64,000 nucleotides of DNA, from contig NZ_LT707064.1 of assembly GCF_900156465.1 (NCBI RefSeq), positions 2,884,501 through 2,948,500 of the forward strand. Direction: 5' to 3'. This document shows, in pieces, positions 8,695-19,117 of this stretch. The position numbers and the translations under genes are program-made. The notes under the pieces are model-generated. The model ran no database searches and was not told the origin of the DNA. It worked only from the letters and a program-made list of their open reading frames with translations. Source of the DNA: Pseudomonas sp. 7SR1 (GTDB lineage Bacteria; Pseudomonadota; Gammaproteobacteria; Pseudomonadales; Pseudomonadaceae). The number at the start of each line of letters is the position of its first letter. The stretch's first letter is position 1.

Positions 8695-8786
8695 GTCGCC
8701 ATCACGAGCAGGCTCGTTCCCACAAGAGGTTGCGTGCCTGGGATGCAACGCGATCGCTGTGGGGACGAGCCTGCTCGCGATGGCGA
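8695..8786. repeat. REP pair (BIME-like)
   Basis: Two inverted REP units lie head to head: CGAGCAGGCTCGTTCCCAC (about 8705-8723) and GGGGACGAGCCTGCTCGCG (about 8761-8779). They sit in the convergent gap between the yjgR-like gene and dciA. Confidence 0.85.
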
Positions 8787-8806
8787 TGCAACAGGCAACG
8801 GCAATC

Positions 8807-9262
8807 TCAGGGCTTGGTCCTGGCATGCGCCGCCAACCGCTCCAGCGCGGCACGCAGCTTGGGATCGCTGATGCCGTCCGCCGTGGCCTGGATCGTCGCG
8901 GCTGCATCGCTGGACAGGTCCAGCGTATGCCCCTTGGCGATGGCCTGTACCGTGGGTGGCTGGACCTTGAACAGTACCCGCGTCAGGCCGGCAAACTCCT
9001 CGAATGCCTGCAATTGGCGCAGCAGGCGCTTTTGCTGGTAGCGCAGGCGCGTGGCCCAGTGGCCGTCGGTGACGATCAGCAGCAGGCAGCCTTCGCGCCA
9101 GGACGCCACATGGCAATGTTCCCGTGCGGCCGGCTGCAACTGGCTGTCCAGCAGCCGCTGCAGGTGACCCAGGCGCCTGGCGTGGCCAAAGATGGCTTTC
9201 AGCGGCTTGGCTTCGCGCAGCAGAACGGCGGGAGCCTTGGCTGGAAGAGGGCGAAAGGCCAT
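8807..9262 (-). CDS. dciA: DUF721 protein, DnaB helicase loader DciA
   Basis: The 151-residue protein has the N-terminal KH-like DUF721 domain (HARRLGHLQRLLDSQLQP, then the conserved Trp in DGHWATRLRYQQKRLLRQL) and a basic, probably flexible C-terminal region. DciA is the ancestral loader of the replicative helicase in bacteria lacking DnaC, and in Pseudomonas and Vibrio it lies next to secA. Here it is divergent from secA. The ATG at 9260-9262 gives the usual N terminus; longer in-frame starts add non-conserved sequence. The name depends on both the family and the neighbourhood. Confidence 0.85.
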   Translation of the reverse strand: MAFRPLPAKAPAVLLREAKPLKAIFGHARRLGHLQRLLDSQLQPAAREHCHVASWREGCLLLIVTDGHWATRLRYQQKRLLRQLQAFEEFAGLTRVLFKVQPPTVQAIAKGHTLDLSSDAAATIQATADGISDPKLRAALERLAAHARTKP

Positions 9263-9569
9263 GGATGCAATTACCGCAAATGACAGAGGCGCCATGGTAG
9301 CAGAAAGCGTGCGCCGCGCCGCGACCCTGTCGCCCGAGGCCCCCTTCAGGCACAAACCCTGGTAACTTCTGCGTTTTTCGGGTTGAACTTCGCGTAAAAG
9401 CCCTTATTTTAGGAAGCCCCGTCACAGCGCTGTGCCAGCATCGTGGAATAACGCCACTTTCCTCACCATCGTTTCCGGGTAGAATGCTCGTTCGCATGCG
9501 GCCATGAGGGCTGCACGGGCGACTCACGGGGCCGCCCTCCATCCCTTTAGTGTGGAAGATCCTGCCGAT
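9263..9569 (+). promoter_or_regulatory. dciA/secA divergent spacer with secA promoter candidates
   Basis: The spacer is 307 bp with no supported gene. Two candidate secA promoters are visible. TTGAAC (9383-9388), 16 bp and TATTTT (9405-9410) form one. A -10-like TAGAAT at 9480-9485 without a clear -35 is the other. The last 85 bases form a GC-rich leader. No SecM-like coding sequence was found. Confidence 0.45.
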
Positions 9570-12311
9570 ATGTTTGCGCCTTTGTTAAAGAAACTCTTTG
9601 GAAGCAAGAACGAGCGTGAAGTCAAGCGCATGCTCAAGACGGTACAGATCGTCAATGCCTTCGAAGAGCAGATGGTGGCCCTTTCGGACGATCAGTTACG
9701 CGCCAAGACTGCCGAATTCAAGGACCGCATCGCCAAGGGGGAAACCCTCGACCAGCTCCTGCCCGAAGCCTTCGCGGTCGCTCGCGAAGCCGGCAAGCGG
9801 GTCATGGGCATGCGTCACTTCGACGTCCAGTTGATTGGCGGCATGACCTTGCACGAAGGCAAGATCGCCGAAATGCGCACCGGCGAGGGCAAGACCCTCG
9901 TGGCGACCCTGGCGGTCTACCTCAACGCGCTGTCCGGCAAGGGCGTGCATGTGGTGACGGTCAACGACTACCTGGCCCGCCGCGACGCCAACTGGATGCG
10001 CCCGCTCTATGAGTTCCTCGGGCTGAGCGTCGGCGTGGTCACGCCGTTCCAGCCGCCGGAAGAGAAGCGCGCCGCCTACGCCGCCGATATCACCTACGGC
10101 ACCAACAACGAATTCGGTTTCGACTACCTGCGCGACAACATGGCGTTCAGCCTGGATGAAAAATTCCAGCGTGAACTCAATTTCGCCGTGATCGACGAAG
10201 TCGACTCCATCCTCATCGACGAAGCCCGTACGCCCCTGATCATTTCCGGCCAGGCCGAGGACAGCTCGAAGCTGTATACCGAGATCAACAAACTGATCCC
10301 GCAGCTCAAGTTGCACGTCGAGGAAGTCGAGGGCGAAGTGACCCAGGCCGGTCACTACACGGTCGACGAGAAGACCCGCCAGGTCGAACTCAACGAAGCC
10401 GGTCACCAGTTCATCGAGGAAATGCTCACCCGTGTCGGCCTGCTGGCCGAAGGCGAGAGCCTGTACTCGGCCCATAACCTGGGCCTGCTGACCCACGTCT
10501 ACGCCGGCCTGCGTGCCCACAAGCTGTTCCATCGCAACGTCGAATACATCGTCCAGGACGGCCAGGTCGTGCTGGTGGACGAGCACACCGGCCGTACCAT
10601 GCCGGGCCGTCGCTTGTCCGAGGGCCTGCACCAGGCCATCGAAGCCAAGGAAGGCCTGAACATCCAGGCCGAGAGCCAGACGCTGGCCTCGACCACCTTC
10701 CAGAACTATTTCCGCTTGTACAACAAGCTGTCCGGCATGACCGGTACCGCCGACACCGAGGCGTTCGAGTTCCATCAGATCTACGGCCTGCAAGTGGTGG
10801 TGATCCCGACCAACAAGCCCCTGGCACGTAAAGACTACAACGACCTGGTGTTCCTGACCGCCGAGGAGAAATACGCGGCGATCATCAATGACATCAAGGA
10901 AGGCATGGCCCAGGGCCGTCCGATCCTGGTGGGTACCGCCACCATCGAGACTTCCGAGCACATGTCTGCCTTGTTGACCAAGGAAGGCATCGAGCACAAG
11001 GTCCTCAACGCCAAGTTCCACGAGAAGGAAGCCGAGATCATCGCCCAGGCCGGTCGCCCGGGGGCGCTGACCATCGCCACCAACATGGCCGGCCGAGGTA
11101 CCGACATCCTGCTGGGCGGCAACTGGGAAGTGGAAGTGGCTTCCCTGGAAAACCCGACCCCCGAGCAGATCGCGCAGATCAAGGCCGACTGGCAGAAGCG
11201 TCACCAGCAGGTGCTGGAGTCCGGTGGCCTGCAGGTGATCGCCTCCGAGCGTCACGAGTCGCGCCGTATCGACAACCAGCTGCGTGGTCGTGCCGGCCGC
11301 CAGGGCGACGCCGGTTCCAGCCGTTTCTACCTGTCGCTGGAAGACAGCCTGATGCGCATCTTCGCCTCCGACCGGGTGAAGAACTTCATGAAAGCCTTGG
11401 GCATGCAACCCGGCGAGGCGATCGAGCACCGCATGGTGACCAATGCCATCGAGAAAGCGCAGCGCAAGGTCGAAGGCCGCAACTTCGATATCCGCAAGCA
11501 ACTGCTGGAGTTCGACGACGTCAACAACGAACAGCGTAAAGTGATCTATCACATGCGCAACAGCTTGTTGGCGGCCGACGACATCGGTGAAACCATCGCC
11601 GATTTCCGCCAGGAAGTGCTCAACGCCACCGTCAGTGCTCACATTCCACCGCAGTCGTTGCCCGAGCAGTGGGACATCGCCGGCCTCGAAGCGGCCCTGC
11701 GCAGCGACTTCGGCGTGTCGCTGCCGATCCAGCAGTGGCTCGACGAAGACGACCACCTGTACGAAGAGACCCTGCGCGAGAAACTGCTGGCCGAACTGAT
11801 CGCCGCGTACAACGAGAAGGAAGACCAAGCGGGCGCCGAAGCACTGCGTTCCTTCGAGAAGCAGATCGTGCTGCGGGTGCTGGACGATCTCTGGAAAGAT
11901 CACCTGTCCACCATGGATCACCTGCGTCACGGTATCCACCTGCGTGGTTATGCCCAGAAGAACCCCAAGCAGGAGTACAAGCGCGAGTCCTACACGCTGT
12001 TCTCCGAACTGCTGGATTCCATCAAGCGCGATTCGATCCGTGTGCTGTCCCACGTCCAGGTTCGCCGCGAAGACCCGGCCGAGGAAGAGGCCCGTCTGCG
12101 TCAGGAAGCCGAGGCTCTGGCCGCGCGCATGCAGTTCGAGCATGCCGAGGCACCGGGACTGGGCGCGACCCAGGCCCATGAAGAAGGTGTCGACGTGGAC
12201 GTCGCGGTAGCGACCGCGCCGGTACGCAACGAGCAGAAACTGGGCCGTAACGAGCTGTGCTACTGCGGTTCGGGCAAGAAATACAAGCATTGCCACGGGC
12301 AGATCCAGTAA
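9570..12311 (+). CDS. secA: Preprotein translocase ATPase SecA
   Basis: SecA (913 residues) drives export through SecYEG. Visible domains are NBD1 with Walker [14 protein letters not shown] and DEVD box [14 protein letters not shown], the preprotein cross-linking domain, NBD2 with NMAGRGTDI and [11 protein letters not shown], the helical scaffold/wing, and a C-terminal zinc-binding SecB-docking tail ([17 protein letters not shown]). Length matches Pseudomonas SecA. The ATG at 9570 gives the standard [17 protein letters not shown]; an upstream in-frame ATG adds 22 unrelated residues. It is followed by a terminator and then argJ, as in P. aeruginosa. Confidence 0.98.
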   Translation: MFAPLLKKLFGSKNEREVKRMLKTVQIVNAFEEQMVALSDDQLRAKTAEFKDRIAKGETLDQLLPEAFAVAREAGKRVMGMRHFDVQLIGGMTLHEGKIAEMRTGEGKTLVATLAVYLNALSGKGVHVVTVNDYLARRDANWMRPLYEFLGLSVGVVTPFQPPEEKRAAYAADITYGTNNEFGFDYLRDNMAFSLDEKFQRELNFAVIDEVDSILIDEARTPLIISGQAEDSSKLYTEINKLIPQLKLHVEEVEGEVTQAGHYTVDEKTRQVELNEAGHQFIEEMLTRVGLLAEGESLYSAHNLGLLTHVYAGLRAHKLFHRNVEYIVQDGQVVLVDEHTGRTMPGRRLSEGLHQAIEAKEGLNIQAESQTLASTTFQNYFRLYNKLSGMTGTADTEAFEFHQIYGLQVVVIPTNKPLARKDYNDLVFLTAEEKYAAIINDIKEGMAQGRPILVGTATIETSEHMSALLTKEGIEHKVLNAKFHEKEAEIIAQAGRPGALTIATNMAGRGTDILLGGNWEVEVASLENPTPEQIAQIKADWQKRHQQVLESGGLQVIASERHESRRIDNQLRGRAGRQGDAGSSRFYLSLEDSLMRIFASDRVKNFMKALGMQPGEAIEHRMVTNAIEKAQRKVEGRNFDIRKQLLEFDDVNNEQRKVIYHMRNSLLAADDIGETIADFRQEVLNATVSAHIPPQSLPEQWDIAGLEAALRSDFGVSLPIQQWLDEDDHLYEETLREKLLAELIAAYNEKEDQAGAEALRSFEKQIVLRVLDDLWKDHLSTMDHLRHGIHLRGYAQKNPKQEYKRESYTLFSELLDSIKRDSIRVLSHVQVRREDPAEEEARLRQEAEALAARMQFEHAEAPGLGATQAHEEGVDVDVAVATAPVRNEQKLGRNELCYCGSGKKYKHCHGQIQ

Positions 12312-12336
12312 CCCCGTCTCAACGCTGAACCACCCG

Positions 12337-12363
12337 CGCCGCGACTCACCATCGCGGCGTTTT
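12337..12363 (+). terminator. secA intrinsic terminator
   Basis: The 7-bp arms CGCCGCG and CGCGGCG enclose a 9-nt loop and run into TTTT, about 25 bases beyond the secA stop. Confidence 0.8.
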
Positions 12364-12425
12364 GCCATTTGATCCATCGCTCCGCTGGGGGCGGTGCTGA
12401 TTTACATTTTTTAAGGAGCGCATTC

Positions 12426-13643
12426 ATGGCTGTTGGTCTTGGTCCGTTGCCAACGTTGCACCCGGTCGCCGGTTTCGAACTCGGTATCGCCTCGGCGGGC
12501 ATCAAGCGTCCGGGGCGCAAGGACGTGGTAGTCATGCGTTGCGCCGAAGGCTCGACGGTGGCCGGCGTCTTCACCCTCAACGCCTTCTGTGCCGCTCCGG
12601 TCATCCTGGCCAGGCAGCGCGTGCAAGGGCCGGTGCGTTATCTGTTGACCAATACCGGTAACGCCAACGCCGGTACCGGCGCGCCAGGCCTGGCCGCCGC
12701 CGAGCGTACCTGCGCCAGGCTCGCCGAACTGACCGGCGTCGACGCTGCCCAGGTGCTGCCGTACTCCACCGGTGTGATCGGCGAGCCGCTGCCGGTAGAG
12801 AAAATCGAAGGCGCGTTGCAGGCGGCCCTCGATGACCTGTCGGAAAACAACTGGGCTGCCGCCGCCACCGGCATCATGACCACCGACACCCTGCCCAAGG
12901 GTGCGAGCCGCCAGTTCCAGCACGATGGCGTGACCGTTACCGTCACGGGCATCAGCAAGGGGGCGGGCATGATCCGCCCGAACATGGCGACCATGCTCGG
13001 CTACATCGCCACCGACGCCAAGGTGTCCCGCCAGGTACTGCAGGACCTGATGCTCGATGGCGCCAACAAGTCGTTCAACCGCATCACCATCGACGGTGAT
13101 ACCTCCACCAACGACTGCTGCATGCTGATCGCCACCGGCAAGGCCAACCTGCCAGAAATCACCGAAGCCAGCGGCCCACTGTTCACGGCCCTGAAGCAGG
13201 CCGTGTTCGAGGTATGCATGGAAGTGGCCCAGGCCATCGTGCGCGACGGTGAAGGCGCGACCAAGTTCGTGACCGTACAGGTCAACGGCGGTGGCAACCA
13301 CCAGGAATGCCTGGACGTCGGCTACACCGTGGCGCATTCGCCGCTGATCAAGACTGCGCTGTTCGCCTCCGACCCGAACTGGGGCCGGATCCTCGCGGCT
13401 GTCGGGCGTGCCGGCGTGCCGGACCTGGACGTGAGCAAGATCGACGTGTTCCTGGGTGACGTCTGCATCGCCAGCCAGGGTGCCCGTGCCGCCACCTACA
13501 CCGAGGCCCAGGGGGCGGCGGTGATGCAGCAGGAAGAAATCACCATCCGTATCGAACTGGGACGTGGCGAGTGCAGTGAAACCATCTGGACCACCGACCT
13601 GTCCCACGAATACGTGAAGATCAACGCCGAATATCGGACCTGA
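12426..13643 (+). CDS. argJ: Bifunctional ornithine acetyltransferase/N-acetylglutamate synthase
   Basis: ArgJ recycles the acetyl group from N-acetylornithine to glutamate in arginine biosynthesis and can also use acetyl-CoA. The 405-residue precursor contains the autocleavage site in [14 protein letters not shown], where the Thr after Ala becomes the nucleophile and N terminus of the beta chain. [14 protein letters not shown] is also conserved. The C terminus ends [13 protein letters not shown], usual for the family. The ATG at 12426 follows AAGGAG at good spacing; an upstream ATG lacks a ribosome site. It is separated from secA by a terminator and so probably has its own promoter. Confidence 0.97.
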   Translation: MAVGLGPLPTLHPVAGFELGIASAGIKRPGRKDVVVMRCAEGSTVAGVFTLNAFCAAPVILARQRVQGPVRYLLTNTGNANAGTGAPGLAAAERTCARLAELTGVDAAQVLPYSTGVIGEPLPVEKIEGALQAALDDLSENNWAAAATGIMTTDTLPKGASRQFQHDGVTVTVTGISKGAGMIRPNMATMLGYIATDAKVSRQVLQDLMLDGANKSFNRITIDGDTSTNDCCMLIATGKANLPEITEASGPLFTALKQAVFEVCMEVAQAIVRDGEGATKFVTVQVNGGGNHQECLDVGYTVAHSPLIKTALFASDPNWGRILAAVGRAGVPDLDVSKIDVFLGDVCIASQGARAATYTEAQGAAVMQQEEITIRIELGRGECSETIWTTDLSHEYVKINAEYRT

Positions 13644-13827
13644 CAAGGGCTGGGGTCGAGCCGCTCCTGCCGCGAGTGGCTCGCTCCCGCCGTCGAGGCG
13701 ATCTTCGTGCTTGCGAGAGCGGCATGGCAGATAGCAAGAAGCCGCTGGTCTGTGGTCCATGTCCAGGGCATCCACCAATGGCCGGCACTGTAAAGTCGCA
13801 TCCCGCCGGCCAAGAGGAAACAGTACG

Positions 13828-14772
13828 GTGAAACGAATCCACGTCGCCGCGGCCGTCATTCGAGACGCCGCCGGCAAAATCCTGATCGCCCGCCGGGCCG
13901 ATACCCAGCACCAGGGTGGCCTGTGGGAGTTTCCCGGAGGCAAGGTCGAGGCTGATGAGTCTGTCGAAGCGGCCCTGGCCCGGGAACTTCACGAAGAGCT
14001 GGGCATTGTCGTCGGTGCCGCCCGGCCCTTGATCAAGGTGCGCCACGACTACCCGGACAAGCAGGTTCTGCTGGATGTCTGGGAGGTTTCGGCGTTTACC
14101 GGCGAGCCCCATGGCGCCGAGGGGCAGCCGTTGGCCTGGGTCACGGCCCGCGAGTTGTCGGATTACGAGTTTCCGGCGGCCAATCAGCCGATCGTCGCGG
14201 CGGCGCGTCTGCCGGGCGAATACCTGATCACGCCCGAAGGCCTCGAAACACCGGCCTTGCTGCGCGGCATGCAGAAGGCTATCGCCGGCGGGATGAGGTT
14301 GCTCCAGCTACGCGCCCCCAATGGCTATGACCCGCAATACCGCGACCTGGCGGTGGATGCGGCGGGGCTGTGCGCCGGCAAGGCCCAACTGATGCTCAAG
14401 GGGCCGTTCGAATGGCTGGGGGATTTCCCTTCCGCTGGCTGGCACATCACTGCCGCACAGTTGCGCAAGCATGCGGCGGCGGGTCGACCGTTCGGCAAGG
14501 ACCGCTGGCTGGCGGCCTCCTGTCATAACGCCGAGGAGTTGTCCCTGGCGCAGCAGATGGACGTGGATTTTGTGACGCTCTCGCCTGTTCGACCGACCCA
14601 GACCCATCCCGAGGCCCAGCCATTGGGATGGGAAGAGGCCGCGCGGTTGATCGAGGGCTTCGACCGGCCGGTTTATCTTTTGGGTGGGGTCGGCCCTGGC
14701 GAACGGCAACAAGCCTGGGCAGCCGGGGCGCAGGGTGTGGCGGGGATCCGGGCGTTCTGGCCTGGGACATGA
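13828..14772 (+). CDS. mutT: Nudix hydrolase (MutT) fused to ThiE-like domain
   Basis: The 314-residue protein has two domains. Residues 1-130 are a MutT-type Nudix hydrolase with a complete Nudix box (begins GGKVEADESVEAALARELHE, continues ELGI), expected to clean 8-oxo-dGTP from the nucleotide pool. Residues 135-314 resemble thiamine-phosphate synthase. However, the usual QLRxK lysine is replaced (LLQLRAPN), and the later motif reads VTLSPVRPTQTHPEA, so synthase activity is doubtful. The fusion is common in pseudomonads. GTG at 13828 was chosen because AAGAGG lies upstream and the Nudix fold begins immediately; an upstream ATG adds unrelated sequence. It follows argJ, as in P. aeruginosa (PA4400). 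Confidence 0.93.
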   Translation: MKRIHVAAAVIRDAAGKILIARRADTQHQGGLWEFPGGKVEADESVEAALARELHEELGIVVGAARPLIKVRHDYPDKQVLLDVWEVSAFTGEPHGAEGQPLAWVTARELSDYEFPAANQPIVAAARLPGEYLITPEGLETPALLRGMQKAIAGGMRLLQLRAPNGYDPQYRDLAVDAAGLCAGKAQLMLKGPFEWLGDFPSAGWHITAAQLRKHAAAGRPFGKDRWLAASCHNAEELSLAQQMDVDFVTLSPVRPTQTHPEAQPLGWEEAARLIEGFDRPVYLLGGVGPGERQQAWAAGAQGVAGIRAFWPGT

Positions 14773-14792
14773 TTCTGTGGTGTGGCTGCTGA

Positions 14793-14820
14793 CGCCATCG
14801 CGAGCAAGCTCGCGATGGCG
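14793..14820. repeat. REP hairpin
   Basis: A perfect inverted repeat, CGCCATCGCGAGC / GCTCGCGATGGCG, has a 2-nt loop. It lies between the convergent mutT and cobalamin adenosyltransferase genes. Confidence 0.85.
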
Positions 14821-14834
14821 GCCTCAAGAACGAT

Positions 14835-15416
14835 TCAGCCCCCAGGCTTGGCCGCCGCCTCCCAAAGCACTTCGGCAACCCCCTGGCGCCGGGCGATCAC
14901 CCTGGCTGCCACGAACAACAGGTCCGATAACCGATTGATGTAGGCCAGCCCTGGCCCGGTCAACGGTTCCACGGCGTTCAAATGCTGGCAGCGACGCTCG
15001 GCACTACGTGCCAGGCTGCGGCAGACATGGGCCTGGGCCACCAGGGTCGAGCCACCGGGCAGGATGAAGTTCTCCAGCGGCCCCAATTCCTCATTCCATT
15101 CGTCGATCGCGGCTTCCAGTCGCTGGATTTGCGCAATGTTCAGGGCCTGGTAGGCCGGCATGGCCAGTTCACCGCCCAGGTCGAACAAGCGGTGCTGACA
15201 AGGCGCTAGTACCTCGATCACCCCTGCCAGCTGCGGGTGTCGCGAGGTTTCAGCAGCGAGACCGGCCAGCAATAAACCCAACTGGCTGTTGAGCGTATCC
15301 ACTTCGCCGATGGCCTCGATCCGTGGATGGTCCTTGGCCACGCGGCGACCGTCTCCCAGCCCGGTTTCACCCTTGTCGCCGGTGCGGGTGTAAATCTTCG
15401 ACAGGCGAAAGCCCAT
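14835..15416 (-). CDS. Cob(I)yrinic acid a,c-diamide adenosyltransferase, PduO type
   Basis: This 193-residue helical-bundle enzyme adenosylates cob(I)alamin using ATP. The N-terminal ATP loop KIYTRTGDKGETGLGDGRRV and the motif RSLARSAERR with following NRLSDLLFVAAR are characteristic of PduO/MMAB-type transferases. The length is normal. The start ATG at 15414-15416 lies two bases downstream of the sensor kinase stop codon, so the two genes probably share a transcript. No cobalamin biosynthesis genes lie nearby; a salvage role is likely. Confidence is high for family, moderate for exact corrinoid substrate. Confidence 0.93.
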   Translation of the reverse strand: MGFRLSKIYTRTGDKGETGLGDGRRVAKDHPRIEAIGEVDTLNSQLGLLLAGLAAETSRHPQLAGVIEVLAPCQHRLFDLGGELAMPAYQALNIAQIQRLEAAIDEWNEELGPLENFILPGGSTLVAQAHVCRSLARSAERRCQHLNAVEPLTGPGLAYINRLSDLLFVAARVIARRQGVAEVLWEAAAKPGG

Positions 15417-15418
15417 GT

Positions 15419-17455
15419 TCAACGCTCCAATTGCTTGTTTTCCTGCGGCGCCATCGAAGCGCCCGCCAAAGGCAGGCGCAGGGTGAAGCAAGTGCCCTGG
15501 CCTGGCGCCGACTGCACTTCCATCTGGCCCTTGTGGTTGTTGGTGATGATGAAATACGACACGGACAGGCCCAGGCCTGTGCCCTGGCCGACTTCCTTGG
15601 TGGTGAAGAAGGGCTCGAAGGTACGTTTGCGTACGTTTTCGCTCATGCCGATCCCGTTGTCCTCGACCTGGATTTCCGCCCAGGGCGGATTGAGCCGGGT
15701 GCGCAGGATGATGCGCCCCGGTTCGCTGTTGTCCTGGCGTTGGTGGATCGCTTGGGCAGCATTCTTCAACAGGTTGAGCAGTACCTGTTCGAGTTCGTTG
15801 GCGGTGCCGGGTACCGGGCCCAGGTTGGGGTCGAACTGGCGGATGATCGCCTGGCCCTTGAAGTCGAAGCCGATTGCCAGGTCGAAGTCGTTACCGGCGA
15901 TCTCCACCGCCTGGTCGATCAGCGCCGGCAGGTCGCAGGGTGCCATCTGCCGGGTGCTGCGCCGGCTGAAACTGAGCATGTGGGTGACGATCTTCGCCGC
16001 CCGGGCGCCGGCCTGCTGGATGCCGTCCAGCAGCTGCGGGATATCCCGCCCTTCGAGGTAGCGGTTGACCACCTGCAGCTCGATACCCAGTTGTTCGGCC
16101 TGTTCGAGATTCTTGGGCAGTTCCGGCGACAGGCGCCGGCGAATGTTCTGCACGTTGTGCAGGATCGCCCCCAGGGGGTTGTTGATCTCATGGGCCATGC
16201 CAGCGGCGAGGCCGCCAACGGAGAGCATTTTTTCCGATTGCACCATCATCTCTTCCAGCGACAGGCGCTGGGTGATGTCATCGATCCGGATCACCACTCC
16301 TCGCCCGGCGCCACCCATCAGCGGGTAGAAGGTCAGGGCGTAATGCCGTGCTTCATCGTCCTTGGTCCAGGTGACGCGTTCGATCTTGGCAACCGTATGC
16401 TGTTCGACCGTCTGCTTGAGTTGCGGCAGGTAGGGCTTGAGGGGCTCGAAGGCGAGGAAGATCGGCTGGTTCAGGGCTTCGTCCAGCCGGGTCCCGGAGA
16501 GGGCGCTGGCCTCCTGGTTCCATTGGGTCACGTAAAGTTGTTCGTCCAGGGCGATCAGTGCCGACGGCATGGAGTCGATGATGCTGTTGAGGTAGTTCTG
16601 GAAGCCCGTGAGCTTTTTCTCGATCTTGCTGCGTACCTGGACTTCCAGCTCCAGCTTGCGATTGGTGTGCCGGGTTTCTTCCGCCAGGCCCTGGGCCTGG
16701 TCATAGGCGGCCTGGGAGTCGTCCCGGGCGCGCTTGAGTTGCTGCTCCCGGGCCTCGATGCGTGACAGCATGGTGTTGAACGCTTCGGCCAGGCTGCCGA
16801 TTTCATCGTGGTTGCCCCGGGCGGCCCGCAGGGAGTAGTTCTCCTCGCGAGTGACCTGGCGCGACAGTTCTTCGAGCTGATGAATCGGCTGGGTGATCAG
16901 GCGCTTGATCTGTTGGGCGATGACGAGCCACAGCAACACGCTGAAAATCAGGATGCCGAGGCTTGCCGTCAGAGTGCCGGTGTAGAACGCGGTGGGCAGT
17001 TCGCTGCTGGCGACCAGTAGCAGGTGTCCCGGGGACTGGCCGGGGCGGGGCAGGGTGATGACCTGGTTGCTGCGGAATTCGCCAGCCTGCCAGGCCTGCA
17101 TGGTGCGGAAATGGTCTGGCAGCTTGAGCTTCTCGCCCTGCTGCAACTGCGCCAGGCGCTCGCCATCGCCGTCATACAGGGCCGCCGCTCGCAGGGGCGC
17201 ATAATTGTTGAGCTCATCGAGCAGGCGCCTGGCGTTTTGCGGCGATTTCAGGGCATCGGAGATCAGGCTCGGGTTGGCGATCAGCCGGCCGATGGTCTGC
17301 AGAGCCTGGGGGGCCATGCTCTCCTGGGAAATGTAGTAGGCGGCACTGATAAAGGTCAGGTTGGCCACCAGCAGGACGGTGGTCAATAACACCAACAGGG
17401 CGGCCAGCAGCTTCTGGCCGACCGGCAGGTTTTCAAGGCGCTGGCGCAATGGCAT
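15419..17455 (-). CDS. Membrane-bound PAS sensor histidine kinase
   Basis: The 678-residue kinase has an N-terminal TM at about 17-40, a periplasmic sensor region of about 120 residues resembling CHASE8-type domains, a second TM at about 165-185, HAMP, a coiled coil and a PAS domain (about residues 280-400). The kinase core follows: H box GMAHEINNPLGAILHN, N box LLNLLKNAAQAI, G1 EVDNGIGM-like QVEDNGIGM and G2 GQGTGLGLSVSYFI. No receiver or response regulator is encoded beside it, so the partner is elsewhere. The signal is unknown. Its stop lies next to the start of the adenosyltransferase gene. Confidence 0.93.
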   Translation of the reverse strand: MPLRQRLENLPVGQKLLAALLVLLTTVLLVANLTFISAAYYISQESMAPQALQTIGRLIANPSLISDALKSPQNARRLLDELNNYAPLRAAALYDGDGERLAQLQQGEKLKLPDHFRTMQAWQAGEFRSNQVITLPRPGQSPGHLLLVASSELPTAFYTGTLTASLGILIFSVLLWLVIAQQIKRLITQPIHQLEELSRQVTREENYSLRAARGNHDEIGSLAEAFNTMLSRIEAREQQLKRARDDSQAAYDQAQGLAEETRHTNRKLELEVQVRSKIEKKLTGFQNYLNSIIDSMPSALIALDEQLYVTQWNQEASALSGTRLDEALNQPIFLAFEPLKPYLPQLKQTVEQHTVAKIERVTWTKDDEARHYALTFYPLMGGAGRGVVIRIDDITQRLSLEEMMVQSEKMLSVGGLAAGMAHEINNPLGAILHNVQNIRRRLSPELPKNLEQAEQLGIELQVVNRYLEGRDIPQLLDGIQQAGARAAKIVTHMLSFSRRSTRQMAPCDLPALIDQAVEIAGNDFDLAIGFDFKGQAIIRQFDPNLGPVPGTANELEQVLLNLLKNAAQAIHQRQDNSEPGRIILRTRLNPPWAEIQVEDNGIGMSENVRKRTFEPFFTTKEVGQGTGLGLSVSYFIITNNHKGQMEVQSAPGQGTCFTLRLPLAGASMAPQENKQLER

Positions 17456-17500
17456 CAGACTCGTCGCAAAAAGGGAACACGAGGCCAGCGTAGCCGCTGC

Positions 17501-18481
<981 letters not shown>

Positions 18482-18482
18482 T

Positions 18483-18550
18483 TATAATGAGCGCGATTTT
18501 AACCACAAGCCAAGCGCGCGCCTTCGTTACTGGCGCGTCTTTTTTATTGG
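18483..18550 (+). promoter_or_regulatory. yajQ promoter and terminator-like leader
   Basis: A consensus -10 TATAAT lies at 18483-18488 without a clear -35. About 30 bases later the leader contains the stem CGCGCC/GGCGCG (18517-18522 and 18532-18537) with a 9-nt loop, immediately followed by TCTTTTTTA. This looks like an intrinsic terminator. The yajQ ribosome site TTGGAGAA follows directly. No upstream plus-strand gene needs termination, so attenuation is possible. Confidence 0.6.
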
Positions 18551-18560
18551 AGAACACTAC

Positions 18561-19046
18561 ATGCCGTCATTCGACGTGGTATCCGAACTCGACAAACATG
18601 AAGTCACCAACGCGGTTGAAAATGCCGTCAAGGAACTCGACCGTCGTTATGACCTCAAGGGCAAGGGCAGCTTCGAGTTCAAGGAAAAGGAACTGACCGT
18701 CAACCTTACCGCCGAAGCCGACTTCCAGCTCGAGGCGATGATCGAGATCCTCAAGCTTGCGCTGGTCAAGCGCAAGATCGATGTGCAGTGCCTGGAGGTC
18801 AAGGACGCCTACGCTTCGGGCAAGCTGATGAAGCAGGAGGCCGTGCTCAAGGAAGGCATCGACAAGGAGCTGGCGAAGAAGATTGTCGCCCATATCAAGG
18901 ACGCCAAGCTCAAGGTGCAGGCCGCCATCCAGGGCGAGCAGGTGCGCGTGACCGGCAAGAAGCGTGACGACTTGCAGGAAGCCATCGCGGCCCTGCGCGC
19001 CAAGTCATTCGACATGCCGCTGCAATTCAACAACTTCCGCGACTGA
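18561..19046 (+). CDS. yajQ: YajQ nucleotide/cyclic-di-GMP-binding protein
   Basis: The 161-residue protein begins [20 protein letters not shown], the invariant YajQ N terminus, and has two ferredoxin-like halves. YajQ homologues in Xanthomonas and Pseudomonas bind cyclic di-GMP and modulate transcription factors; older work reported RNA or nucleotide binding. Further conserved stretches are [20 protein letters not shown] and [19 protein letters not shown] 18561 follows GGAGAA at standard distance. It probably has its own promoter with a terminator-like leader. It is divergent from panE and followed by mscS at a 71-bp gap. Confidence 0.95.
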   Translation: MPSFDVVSELDKHEVTNAVENAVKELDRRYDLKGKGSFEFKEKELTVNLTAEADFQLEAMIEILKLALVKRKIDVQCLEVKDAYASGKLMKQEAVLKEGIDKELAKKIVAHIKDAKLKVQAAIQGEQVRVTGKKRDDLQEAIAALRAKSFDMPLQFNNFRD

Positions 19047-19117
19047 TATCAGGTTGTTCGCATGACGGTGGCGAGGGCGCTTGTCCCCTCGCCACGAACG
19101 GGAAAAAGGAGAACACG

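Noticed and set aside
9696..12377. An 893-residue open frame on the minus strand opposite secA
   Set aside because: Antisense shadow of a GC-rich gene; no ribosome site, no domain, and SecA is certain.
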